Assembly: GCA_963767715.1 (NCBI GenBank)
Contig: CAVYFA010000009.1
Coordinates: forward strand, 620,001 to 684,000
Reading direction: 5' to 3'
DNA from: CAVSXS01 sp963767715
Lineage (GTDB): Bacteria > Chloroflexota > Ktedonobacteria > Ktedonobacterales > Ktedonobacteraceae
DNA length: 64,000 bases
Part shown: positions 7,600 to 15,133 of the stretch, one piece after another
How the letters are laid out: each line of letters starts with the position of its first letter
Numbering within the stretch: the stretch's first letter is position 1
The notes under the pieces: generated by a model
The model's input: only the letters and a program-made list of their open reading frames with translations
What the model was told of the DNA's origin: nothing
The model's database searches: none
Made by a program: the position numbers and the translations under genes

Positions 7600-8112
7600 T
7601 CAGCGGTATAGGAAATAGCCGATCAATCCTGCGAAGGCGAGGATGAGCAGTAAGTTGACTTTGCGGCTCAGAGCCAGGCCGAACGCGCCCGCGGCGATCA
7701 GCAGCCCTCGCCAGTCTACGCCGGGCTGGCGCAGGATGGTCCAGACGACCGTGAGCAGCAGGCCGACGACGGCGAGCGAGACGCTGTACATGGCGCCCTG
7801 TACCGAGGCGCGGTGTTCGATACGCGAGTAACCGGCGGAGACGGCGAGTACGAGCAGCGCGGGAAGGGTGATGGCGATAAGAGCGAGAACTGCGCCAAGG
7901 ATGCCGTAGGTGAGGTAGCCCATGCTGATGACCCACAGGCCATTGGGGCCGGGGCTGATCTGACCGATAGCGATAGATTGGCCGAAGTCGGCTTCGGTGG
8001 CCCAGCCGTTGGCGATCAAATCCTGGTGCAGGCTGGGCAGGTTGCTGAAGCCGCCGGTTGAAAAGAGTGAGGCTTTGAGGAACAGCAGGAAGTAGATGAG
8101 GGGATTAATCAT
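7600..8112 (-). CDS. Chromate transporter, C-terminal half (CHR family)
   Basis: A 170-residue membrane protein with about five or six hydrophobic helices. FLKASLFSTGGFSNLPSL and GQISPGPNGLWVISMGYLTY carry the conserved CHR motifs. CHR proteins exchange chromate for sulfate across the cytoplasmic membrane. Its start overlaps the upstream half by 8 bp, so the two half-size CHR genes form a translationally coupled heterodimer-type pair. Confidence 0.88.
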   Translation of the reverse strand: MINPLIYFLLFLKASLFSTGGFSNLPSLHQDLIANGWATEADFGQSIAIGQISPGPNGLWVISMGYLTYGILGAVLALIAITLPALLVLAVSAGYSRIEHRASVQGAMYSVSLAVVGLLLTVVWTILRQPGVDWRGLLIAAGAFGLALSRKVNLLLILAFAGLIGYFLYR

Positions 8113-8770
8113 TGCTGCCCTCCCCTTCTTTCAGCGGGAGAGCCGTGGAACGCGATGAGAAGAAGATAACGCCCAGCAGCACGGCGGCAAGTATAACCAC
8201 GATCACCGAGAGCTTCAGCAGGATGACGCCCAGCGCACAGGCCACGATGATTACGCCACTCGCCAGCATAAAGAGAACGCCTTCCTTGAGACCTCTACGG
8301 ATGAGCGGGCGCAGGTAATTCACGCCGACCAGCAGCATAATGCCGCCCGTGGCCGGGATGATGCCTCGCAATACAGCCTGAACCGCCGCGATATGCTCGA
8401 TGCGCTGGAAGGTGGCTGCCAAGGCGCAGGTGATGGCCGCGCTCGGCAGGAGCAAGCCGGCGAGCGAGATGACGATGCCCCAGGCGCCTCCCAGCTTCTT
8501 GCCGATCAGGACGGTCAGCGCGACGAGGTTGATGCCGGGCGTCAGCACACATAAATTCCAGAGATGGGTATACTCCTCCATCGTCATCCAGCGATGCCTG
8601 TCAATAAAGGTGTGCTGGATCAAGAACTGGGTGGATGCTCCGCCGCCAAAGGATTGCAACCCGATGCCAACCCAGATGCGAAAAAGCAGCCATTTGCCGG
8701 GTCGTGGATCTTGTAAGCTCGTAGAACTCATGCTTCGCTTATCGCTTTCTTCTCTGCTTGACCTTGACAT
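8105..8770 (-). CDS. Chromate transporter, N-terminal half (CHR family)
   Basis: About 221 residues with six predicted membrane segments. IWVGIGLQSFGGGASTQFLI and WNLCVLTPGINLVALTVLIG match the CHR signature (FGGG...P-G-x-N). It is the partner of the overlapping 170-residue gene. The start may instead be the ATG at 8731, because the promoter of the divergent sodA gene overlaps the first codons of the longer version. Confidence 0.85.
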   Translation of the reverse strand: MSRSSREESDKRSMSSTSLQDPRPGKWLLFRIWVGIGLQSFGGGASTQFLIQHTFIDRHRWMTMEEYTHLWNLCVLTPGINLVALTVLIGKKLGGAWGIVISLAGLLLPSAAITCALAATFQRIEHIAAVQAVLRGIIPATGGIMLLVGVNYLRPLIRRGLKEGVLFMLASGVIIVACALGVILLKLSVIVVILAAVLLGVIFFSSRSTALPLKEGEGSND

Positions 8771-8792
8771 TTGCCTTCACATCTACTACAAC
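8764..8792 (+). promoter_or_regulatory. Promoter of the superoxide dismutase gene
   Basis: TTGACA at 8764-8769 and TACAAC at 8787-8792, 17 bp apart, 106 bp before the sodA start codon. It overlaps the 5' end of the divergent chromate transporter gene. Confidence 0.55.
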
Positions 8793-8897
8793 TAGATACG
8801 GAATACCTGTACGTATCGCCTCTAATTGCCGGATCAGCTTGAGACGGTACCACATGATAACCTGATTTTCTATTTCAGTACAGTAAGGAGATTCGTT

Positions 8898-9515
8898 ATG
8901 GCTTTTGAAGTTCCGCCTCTTCCGTATGACTACAATGCGTTGGAGCCATACATCGACACCCAGACGATGCAGTTGCATCACGACAAACACCATGCCGCCT
9001 ATGTCAACAATCTGAACAACGCGGTGGCAAACACTGAATTCGCCAACATGAATGTCGAAGACATCGTGAAGCAGATCAACAGGGTGCCGGATAATATCCG
9101 CACGGCTGTACAGAACAACGCTGGAGGTCATGCCAACCACTCGATGTTCTGGCTGATTATGAAGCAGAACGGCGGTGGACAGCCGAGCGGCGAACTCGCC
9201 AACGCCATTAATCAGGCGTTCGGCTCCTTCGACCAGTTCAAGGCGGCCTTTAACGACGCGGGCACCAAGCGCTTCGGCTCCGGCTGGGCCTGGCTGGTGC
9301 TCGACCAGAGCGGCAAGCTTTCGGTCATTTCCACGGCCAACCAGGATAGCCCGCTGATGAATGGCCTCTATCCTGTCATGGGCAACGATGTGTGGGAGCA
9401 TGCCTACTACCTCAAGTACCAGAACCGCCGCCCCGACTATCTGGCCGCGTGGTGGAACGTGGTCAACTGGGACGAGGTGGCGCGGCGCTATCAACAGGGT
9501 CGCAGCGGTCGGTAG
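8898..9515 (+). CDS. sodA: Superoxide dismutase (Fe/Mn)
   Basis: A 205-residue cytoplasmic Fe/Mn-SOD that dismutates superoxide to oxygen and hydrogen peroxide. The N-terminal ligand helix is QLHHDKHHAAYVNNLN (about 25-40), a second ligand lies in GHANHSMFW, and the C-terminal signature DVWEHAYYLKYQNRRPDYL supplies the Asp and His ligands. Length is normal for the family. TAAGGAG stands 8 nt before the ATG at 8898; an upstream in-frame start would add 24 unrelated residues. No signal peptide is present. Confidence 0.95.
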   Translation: MAFEVPPLPYDYNALEPYIDTQTMQLHHDKHHAAYVNNLNNAVANTEFANMNVEDIVKQINRVPDNIRTAVQNNAGGHANHSMFWLIMKQNGGGQPSGELANAINQAFGSFDQFKAAFNDAGTKRFGSGWAWLVLDQSGKLSVISTANQDSPLMNGLYPVMGNDVWEHAYYLKYQNRRPDYLAAWWNVVNWDEVARRYQQGRSGR

Positions 9516-9530
9516 GTCGTTGACGTTTCA

Positions 9531-9559
9531 TTGACACTCTTCTGGGGCTATGGTATAGT
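9531..9559 (+). promoter_or_regulatory. Promoter of the T-box/AspRS unit
   Basis: TTGACA (9531-9536), a 17-bp spacer and TATAGT (9554-9559). This is close to the sigma-70 consensus and would start transcription near 9566, just ahead of the T-box leader. Confidence 0.75.
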
Positions 9560-9565
9560 CCTTGT

Positions 9566-9880
9566 ACAGTAGAAAAAGTAGCTATGATGGGGAAGGTGTG
9601 GGAAGTTTACCGGCGCATAGAGAGCGACGCGCATGCTGGGAGCGCCGCCGCCGGTTTTTCCACAGGACACCCCTGAGCCAGCCGGTGAACCTCCGGGTCT
9701 TTGGAAGCGGGACAACGTAGCCGGCTGCGGGACGCGCCCGTTGCAGCGCGGCGGTTCACTCCCTCGTTTTTCGCGGCGAGTTGAACCGGTCGAGGCCCCG
9801 TTTTGGGGCGAATGGTGGTGGTACCACGACAGGCTTTTGCAGACATGAGCCCTCGTCCTCCAATTGGACGAGGGTTTTTT
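9566..9880 (+). promoter_or_regulatory. T-box riboswitch leader of aspartyl-tRNA synthetase
   Basis: A structured leader of about 315 nt. The base of Stem I pairs CCGGC (about 9610) with GCCGG (9721); just inside it the loop GGGACAACGTA offers GAC (Asp, 9711-9713) followed by A, or AAC (Asn, 9714-9716) followed by G, as specifier codon. An AGAGA segment suited to the K-turn lies near 9620. Stem III is GCCCC-GTTTT-GGGGC (about 9794-9807). The T-box core GGTGGTACCACG is at 9817-9828 with UGGU pairing to the tRNA acceptor end. A terminator follows. Uncharged tRNA would stabilise the antiterminator and let the synthetase gene be read. Confidence 0.85.
9850..9880 (+). terminator. T-box regulated intrinsic terminator
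   Basis: Perfect 9-bp stem CCCTCGTCC/GGACGAGGG (9850-9858 and 9866-9874) with a 7-nt loop, followed directly by TTTTTT. It lies between the T-box core and the AspRS start. Confidence 0.92.
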
Positions 9881-9921
9881 GCTGCGCCGAAAGCCCAAAT
9901 GGAGAGAAAGGAGTTTTTCAG

Positions 9922-11229
9922 TTGCAGCGTATTCTTACTACCGAAGTACGAGCGCATGTTGGCGAACGCGTACGTATAGAGGGCTGGCTGCATTCGATGC
10001 GTGTGATGGGGGGTATCAGTTTCTTGCTCGTGCGCGATGGTTGGGGATTCATACAGGCCGTTGCCGAGAGCGAGACCGAATGCGCGCCGCTCGTAAAAAG
10101 CCAGGCTGGAGTGGAAAGCGTCATCGTCGTCGAGGGTGACGTGGTCGCCATGCCACAGGCGCCAGGCGGCGTCGAACTGCATAACCTGCGCCTGGCGGTA
10201 CTGGCGCCCGTCATTGAAGCACCGATCGTGCCCTTGAACAAGCCTAAACTGACGGCTAACATCACCACACTGCTCGATCACGCTGCCGTCATCAACCGCC
10301 ACCCGGCACGGCGGGCCATCCTGCGGCTGGCGAGCGGCGTGATGGCAGGCTTTCGCGCGACATTGACAGCGCGAGGGTTCACAGAAATCCAGACGCCTAA
10401 GATTGTCGCGGCGGCCACTGAAAGCGGTGCCACCGTTTTCAAACTGGACTACTTTGGCCGCCCGGGGTTTCTGGCGCAAAGCCCGCAGTTCTACAAGCAG
10501 ATGATGGTGGGCGTGTTCGAGCGTGTCTTCGAGGTTGGCCCTGTCTTTCGCGCTGAGCCGCACGACACGACGCGCCACATCAACGAGTACGTCAGCCTGG
10601 ATGTCGAGTTCGGCTTTATCGAGAACCATTTTACAGTGATGGCGCTGCTGCGCGATGTGATCGCCGGCATACTCCACACCCTCGAGGAGCACTATGCAGA
10701 GGAGCTTCAATTACTACGTGTCCAGTTGCCGACGGTAGCAGAGGAGATCCCGCACATCCACTTTGCCGACGCTCAGGAGCTGATCCTGCGGCTTCACGGT
10801 GTAGATGTGCGCGGCGAACCGGACCTATCGCCGCAGGACGAACGCTGGCTGGGCGAGTGGGCACAGCAGGAGTACGGCAGCGATTTCCTGTTCGTGACGG
10901 GCTATCCGATGAGCAAGCGGCCATTCTACACCCATCCCGACCTGGAGCACGCGGAGTTTTCCAACTCCTTCGACCTGATCTTCCGCGGAACCGAGCTTGT
11001 GACGGGAGGACAGCGCCTGCACCGCTACGAGGACTACCTGGCAGCGCTTGAAAAGGCGCACCTGCCGCTGGAGCCGTTCGAGACGTACCTGGAAGCATTC
11101 CGCTACGGCATGCCGCCGGAGGGAGGCTTCGCCATCGGCCTGGAACGCCTGCTCATGCAATTGACCGGCGCACCCAACATCCGCCTGACGACAACCTTTC
11201 CACGCGACCTGACGCGCCTGACGCCTTAA
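9922..11229 (+). CDS. aspS: Aspartyl-tRNA synthetase, archaeal-type (likely non-discriminating)
   Basis: A 435-residue class II synthetase: an N-terminal OB-fold anticodon domain (VRIEGWLHSMRVMGGISFLL) and the catalytic core with motif 2 around FRAEPHDTTRHINEY and motif 3 in GGFAIGLERLLM. The length and lack of the GAD insertion place it with archaeal-type AspRS/AsnRS, which commonly charge both tRNA-Asp and tRNA-Asn; bacterial AspRS is about 590 residues. The start is TTG at 9922, chosen because AAAGGAG lies 8 nt upstream and the OB fold begins right after. Controlled by the T-box leader upstream. No GatCAB genes are in the window. Confidence 0.85.
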   Translation: MQRILTTEVRAHVGERVRIEGWLHSMRVMGGISFLLVRDGWGFIQAVAESETECAPLVKSQAGVESVIVVEGDVVAMPQAPGGVELHNLRLAVLAPVIEAPIVPLNKPKLTANITTLLDHAAVINRHPARRAILRLASGVMAGFRATLTARGFTEIQTPKIVAAATESGATVFKLDYFGRPGFLAQSPQFYKQMMVGVFERVFEVGPVFRAEPHDTTRHINEYVSLDVEFGFIENHFTVMALLRDVIAGILHTLEEHYAEELQLLRVQLPTVAEEIPHIHFADAQELILRLHGVDVRGEPDLSPQDERWLGEWAQQEYGSDFLFVTGYPMSKRPFYTHPDLEHAEFSNSFDLIFRGTELVTGGQRLHRYEDYLAALEKAHLPLEPFETYLEAFRYGMPPEGGFAIGLERLLMQLTGAPNIRLTTTFPRDLTRLTP

Positions 11230-11265
11230 TGAGGGATGACAGTTGCCCTACAGCAGGCAGGGAAA

Positions 11266-11439
11266 AAGGGCGACCGCAAGGTTTGACACGGGTAGGTTTT
11301 TCTCGAGAAAGGGCCAGCAGGGCAGAGAGGCACGCAAGGCACCCGCAAGGGGCCCCACACCACTCCCAGCCGCCCCTGCCTCTACAATGAACCATCATCC
11401 TACAAAAAACCTACCTGTGTAAGCCCTTGCGGTCGCCTT
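11266..11439. repeat. Nested inverted repeat of hairpin elements
   Basis: Outer arms of about 36 nt (11266-11302 and 11404-11439) pair imperfectly: GGGCGACCGCAAGG plus ACACGGGTAGGTTTTT against the mirrored AAAAACCTACCTGTGT plus CCCTTGCGGTCGCC. Inside sits another single-arm element (CACCCGCAAGGGGCCCCACA through CTCTACAATG, about 11340-11390). The arrangement looks like one element inserted in another. No gene lies between 11230 and 11484. Confidence 0.75.
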
Positions 11440-11484
11440 CGTCCGATCGTTTGGGGCGTCCGATTGTGTTGGGACGAATTCAGC

Positions 11485-12006
11485 TTATTTCTGGAGCGCT
11501 TCGAGGTCGATCTCGATGTTGACATCCTCGCTGACCAGTACGCCGCCGCTCTCAAGGGCAGCATTCCAGTTGAGGCCCCAGTCCTTGCGGTTCACTTTGG
11601 TCTTCGCGCTCAAGCCCGCAACTTGCAGGCCCCAGGGATTTTTGCCCTGACCATTATATTGCGCGTTGAAGACAACCGGCTTTGTCATGCCGTGCATTGT
11701 CAGGTCACCAAGTACTCTGTACGCGTTGCCGCCTACCTTCTCAACCTTCGTGCTCTTGAAGGTCAGTGTTGGGTAATGCTCTGCATCGAAGAAATCTGGA
11801 GAGCGCAGGTGGCCATCGCGCTTCTCATCACGCGTATCAACGCTGCTGGCATCCACCTGAGCGTCTACCCAGGAATTTTCTGGATGCTCTTCATCGATGT
11901 GCAGATGGCCGCTCAAGACGTTGAAATGCCCGCGGACGGTGGAGAACATCATGTGTTTGACGCTAAACGTAGCTTCTGAATGTGCTGGATCAATTTCCCA
12001 TGCCAT
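11485..12006 (-). CDS. YceI family protein
   Basis: A 173-residue YceI-domain protein, a lipocalin-like barrel that binds polyprenoid or amphiphilic lipids. It begins WEIDPAHSEATFSVKHMMFS and includes the typical SVDTRDEKRDGHLRSPDFFD and LTMHGMTKPVVF. No signal peptide is visible, so a cytoplasmic form is expected. AGGAGG precedes the ATG by 10 nt. It has its own promoter with a dyad between the -10 region and the ribosome site, suggesting repression by a small-molecule-sensing regulator. Confidence 0.92.
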   Translation of the reverse strand: MAWEIDPAHSEATFSVKHMMFSTVRGHFNVLSGHLHIDEEHPENSWVDAQVDASSVDTRDEKRDGHLRSPDFFDAEHYPTLTFKSTKVEKVGGNAYRVLGDLTMHGMTKPVVFNAQYNGQGKNPWGLQVAGLSAKTKVNRKDWGLNWNAALESGGVLVSEDVNIEIDLEALQK

Positions 12007-12043
12007 GGGTGTTATTCCTCCTGATATATGTAACCTGTGTATT

Positions 12044-12110
12044 TACTAACAAATAGTTAGTATCTAATCTAACTATAGATAATATAGCACATGGTACTTC
12101 ACTTTGTCAA
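12044..12110 (-). promoter_or_regulatory. yceI promoter with downstream operator dyad
   Basis: On the minus strand TTGACA (12110-12105), an 18-bp spacer and TATATT (12086-12081) form a strong promoter. Downstream lies the perfect dyad TACTAAC-TATTT-GTTAGTA (12062-12044), placed where a bound repressor would block elongation or initiation. The regulator is unknown; dyads of this size suit MarR, HxlR or TetR proteins. Confidence 0.75.
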
Positions 12111-12160
12111 GTACCTTTGAAAAGGTAAGTGAATATGTCCGTATGATATAATTTGCACGT

Positions 12161-12261
12161 TAATGCAGATTCACGAAGAAATGCGGACAGCATCTCATCC
12201 AATGGACTGGTCGATAATGCATGCTGACGAAATAAGGCGGACATTATAGCATCCATAGGAC
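12161..12261 (+). repeat. Imperfect 47-nt tandem repeat
   Basis: Units 12161-12207 and 12215-12261 share TAATGCA, ACGAA, GCGGACA, CATCCA and GGAC in register (about 34 of 47 positions by eye). The second unit abuts the ATAAATCGG element. The 385-bp gap between yceI and murF contains these repeats and the yceI promoter; I see no gene. Confidence 0.6.
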
Positions 12262-12303
12262 GGGCCGATAAATCGGCGATGGCCGCGATAAATCGGGCCC
12301 TAC
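12262..12303 (+). repeat. ATAAATCGG element, copy 2
   Basis: The 42-nt unit is identical to 4873-4914 except for one A/G change in the centre. It ends in GGGCCCTAC like other elements in the window and lies 88 bp before murF. Confidence 0.85.
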
Positions 12304-12391
12304 TCTTGCTTCGATACATGGGGATCGACCGCTGGCCGGATCTATTTGTTACCAGGCATTAACCAGCGAGAGAATCGGAGGCCATAGGTAC

Positions 12392-13825
12392 ATGTTTACC
12401 CTCGACGATCTATTACAGGGCAACGAAGGCAAGCTGCGATTACACTGCGCGAACAGGCTAGAGGGTGGGCATGTATTTCACGCTGCACAACACGATAGCC
12501 GTTTGTTGGAGCCGGGAGACCTGTTCGTGGCCATCAGGGGCGCGCGCGTCGATGGGCATAGCTTTATCCCGGCAGCGGCACGGGCCGGTGCGGGCGGGGC
12601 ACTCTGCACGGAGCCATCGAGCGAGGTACCGCCGGATTTTCTGCAAATCGTGGCGCCGGATGTGATCCAGGCCGTGCATGGCGCGGCTCGTGTGCGTGCA
12701 AGCAGGCAGCGAGAGGAACATCACACCACCTTCATCGGCATCACGGGCAGCAACGGCAAAACCAGCACCAAAGAGGCCACCGCCGCCGTGCTGGGCCGTT
12801 ACGCGCCGACGCTCAAGACCTATGCTTCTTACAATAACGAAATTGGCTACCCCCTGACGCTTCTGCGCCTGGAGCCGCAGCATCGTTTCGCTGTACTCGA
12901 GATGGGCGCACAGTGGGTCGGCGAGCTGACGTGGTTGTGCGAGACCATCGCGCGGCCCGACTGGTCGATCATCACCAACGTGGGAGCCGCGCACCTGGAA
13001 TATTTTGGCTCACAGGAACGGGTAGTGATCGCAAAAAGCGAACTGGTGCAGGTGTTAGCACCAGACGGCATTGCCATCCTGAATATTGACGACCCCAATG
13101 TGCGCGGCATGCATGAGAAAACGGCGGCGCGCGTTCTTTTCTATGGACTGAACGAAGCGGCTGAGGTGCGCGGCAGTGATGTGCAGGGCGAAGAATTGCG
13201 CGGCTTTAGCTTTACGCTTAGCTATCATGGGCGGCGAGAGCGCGTGCAATTGCGCTTGCCCGGGGAGCACGGAGTCGTGATCGCGCTGGCCGCGGCCGCG
13301 GCGGGCTGCGCCGCCGGGATGCCGCTCGATGAGATTTGCGCAGGACTGGGGACGCTTGCTCCGGCAAAGGGGCGAGGCGAGATCAAGTTCGGCCCGAACG
13401 GCAGCACCCTGATCGATGATAGCTACAACGCCAACCGGCAATCGATCATCACCATCGCACACGCCATGCGTTCAACACCGCTTGCTCCTGGTGGAAAACG
13501 CTGGGCCGTGCTGGGCGATATTTTCGAACTGGGGCCATACGCACGCGACGAGCATTTCCAGAGCGGCGAATACCTGGCAGAAACAATAGACTACCTGGTG
13601 GCACTCGGCAACGAGGCGCGCTCCTACATCGAGGGCGCAATACACGCGGGACTGCCGGCCGAGCAGACCTGGTATTTCCCGGCGAACGTCGAAAGCCCTG
13701 AAGAGCTGCAAGCGGCCAAACAAGCCGCCGCCGACCTGCTCAAGCAGCGGGTACGCGGCGACGACCTTGTGCTGGTCAAAGGCTCACGCGGCATGCAGAT
13801 GGAAACGATGTTACCAATGTTGTAG
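12392..13825 (+). CDS. murF: UDP-MurNAc-tripeptide--D-alanyl-D-alanine ligase
   Basis: A 477-residue Mur ligase that adds D-Ala-D-Ala to UDP-MurNAc-tripeptide, the last cytoplasmic step of muropeptide synthesis. It has the N-terminal UDP-binding domain (DSRLLEPGDLFVAIRGARVD), the ATP-binding P-loop in GITGSNGKTSTKE (about 115-127), the Mur motif EMGAQWVGEL and TNVGAAHLEYFGS, and the C-terminal domain with DDSYNANRQS. It is followed after 36 bp by ddl, which makes its substrate. A GGAGG lies 12 nt before the ATG, a slightly long spacing. Confidence 0.95.
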   Translation: MFTLDDLLQGNEGKLRLHCANRLEGGHVFHAAQHDSRLLEPGDLFVAIRGARVDGHSFIPAAARAGAGGALCTEPSSEVPPDFLQIVAPDVIQAVHGAARVRASRQREEHHTTFIGITGSNGKTSTKEATAAVLGRYAPTLKTYASYNNEIGYPLTLLRLEPQHRFAVLEMGAQWVGELTWLCETIARPDWSIITNVGAAHLEYFGSQERVVIAKSELVQVLAPDGIAILNIDDPNVRGMHEKTAARVLFYGLNEAAEVRGSDVQGEELRGFSFTLSYHGRRERVQLRLPGEHGVVIALAAAAAGCAAGMPLDEICAGLGTLAPAKGRGEIKFGPNGSTLIDDSYNANRQSIITIAHAMRSTPLAPGGKRWAVLGDIFELGPYARDEHFQSGEYLAETIDYLVALGNEARSYIEGAIHAGLPAEQTWYFPANVESPEELQAAKQAAADLLKQRVRGDDLVLVKGSRGMQMETMLPML

Positions 13826-13861
13826 AGACACGATGATGAACCCCACGAAAGGAAAATCAGG

Positions 13862-15013
13862 ATGGCGCAGCATAGGAAAATTCGCGTTGGCATCGTATTT
13901 GGCGGGCGATCGGGCGAACACGAAGTCTCGCTGGCCTCGGCCGCTTCGGTTATGGCGAACCTGGATAGCGAGAAATACGAGGCGGTGCCGATCGGCATAA
14001 CCAAGGAGGGTTCCTGGCTGCTTGGCACGAATCCACAGAACCTGCTGTTAGCCGAACAGCACGTGGGCAGCGGCGGTACAAGTGATGAGAGTAGCGAAAA
14101 TTCGCCGGAAGCACAGACAAAGGCCGTGACGCTGACGGGCGATCCGCGCCTGCGCCGCCTGATCCCTGTGCAGGAGGGCGTACACCTGGGCAGCCAGGGC
14201 ACGATTGATGTGATCTTTCCGGTGATGCACGGCACCTACGGCGAAGATGGCGCGCTGCAGGGGCTACTTGAGATGGCGAATGTGCCGTACGTGGGCTGCG
14301 GCGTACTGGGTTCGGCGCTTGGCATGGATAAAGAGAAAATGAAGATGCTCTTCGCCTCTGCCGGCCTGCCCGTCGTCGATTACCTGGCCTATCGACGCAG
14401 CGAGTGGGAACGGATGCCGGGGGATATCCTGGATACCGTTGAGCAGCGCCTGGGCTATCCCTGCTTCGTCAAGCCCGTTAACCTGGGTTCGAGCGTAGGC
14501 GTAAACAAGGCGCACGACCGCGAGGAGCTGGTACACGCCATCAACGAGGCAGCGGAATATGATCGCAAGGTCATCATCGAGCGTGGGATCAACTGCCGCG
14601 AGCTCGAATGCGCCGTGCTGGGCAACGACGAGCCGTTGGCCTCGGTCGTTGGCGAAGTCATTTCCAGCAACGAATTCTACGATTACCGCGCCAAGTACAT
14701 CGATGGCAAATCGCAGGTCGTCATTCCCGCCGACATCCCGCAGTCCACCGCTGAAGAGGTGCGGCGCCAATCCGTGCAGGCCTTTGCCGCGCTCGACCTG
14801 AGCGGGCTGGCGCGCGTCGATTTCTTCCTGGAACGCGAGACGGGACAGGTCTACCTCAACGAAGTCAACACCATGCCCGGCTTTACCTCCATCAGCATGT
14901 ATCCCAAGCTGTGGGAAGCCAGCGGATTGCCTTATAACCAGTTGATCGACCGGTTGATCGACCTGGCCATCGAACGCCATGCCGACCTCCAGCGCAATAG
15001 AACAAGTCTGTAG
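13862..15013 (+). CDS. ddl: D-alanine--D-alanine ligase
   Basis: A 383-residue ATP-grasp enzyme that joins two D-Ala. It opens with VGIVFGGRSGEHEVSLASA, has the HGTYGEDGALQGLLE and PCFVKPVNLGSSVGVNKA segments that bind ATP, and ends the active site with NEVNTMPGFTSISMYPKLW. It includes an acidic insert near residues 70-95, as in longer Ddl proteins. The stop codon TAG is formed by the first bases of a hairpin element (GTAGGG at 15010), so the last codon boundary coincides with the element edge. Operon with murF. Confidence 0.95.
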   Translation: MAQHRKIRVGIVFGGRSGEHEVSLASAASVMANLDSEKYEAVPIGITKEGSWLLGTNPQNLLLAEQHVGSGGTSDESSENSPEAQTKAVTLTGDPRLRRLIPVQEGVHLGSQGTIDVIFPVMHGTYGEDGALQGLLEMANVPYVGCGVLGSALGMDKEKMKMLFASAGLPVVDYLAYRRSEWERMPGDILDTVEQRLGYPCFVKPVNLGSSVGVNKAHDREELVHAINEAAEYDRKVIIERGINCRELECAVLGNDEPLASVVGEVISSNEFYDYRAKYIDGKSQVVIPADIPQSTAEEVRRQSVQAFAALDLSGLARVDFFLERETGQVYLNEVNTMPGFTSISMYPKLWEASGLPYNQLIDRLIDLAIERHADLQRNRTSL

Positions 15014-15112
15014 GGACAGGGGCCGGGTATATGTGGGGAGTGGCTCCATTCGGGACACGAAGGACACCCGCAAGGGGCCACCCATCAGCATCCACCCGGC
15101 CCCTGTCCCTAC
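15010..15112. repeat. Inverted repeat, hairpin element bounded by GTAGGG/CCCTAC
   Basis: Perfect 19-bp arms GTAGGGACAGGGGCCGGGT (15010-15028) and its mirror (15094-15112) enclose a CACCCGCAAGGGGCCACCC segment. The left end forms the ddl stop codon. It fills the gap between ddl and the epimerase gene. Confidence 0.9.
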
Positions 15113-15133
15113 GCACAAGAGGAGAATACACTA

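Noticed and set aside
12107..12319. Leftward 70-codon ORF between yceI and murF
   Set aside because: It is translated from the 47-nt tandem repeats and the ATAAATCGG element, so its internal similarity comes from repeat DNA; no family resemblance.
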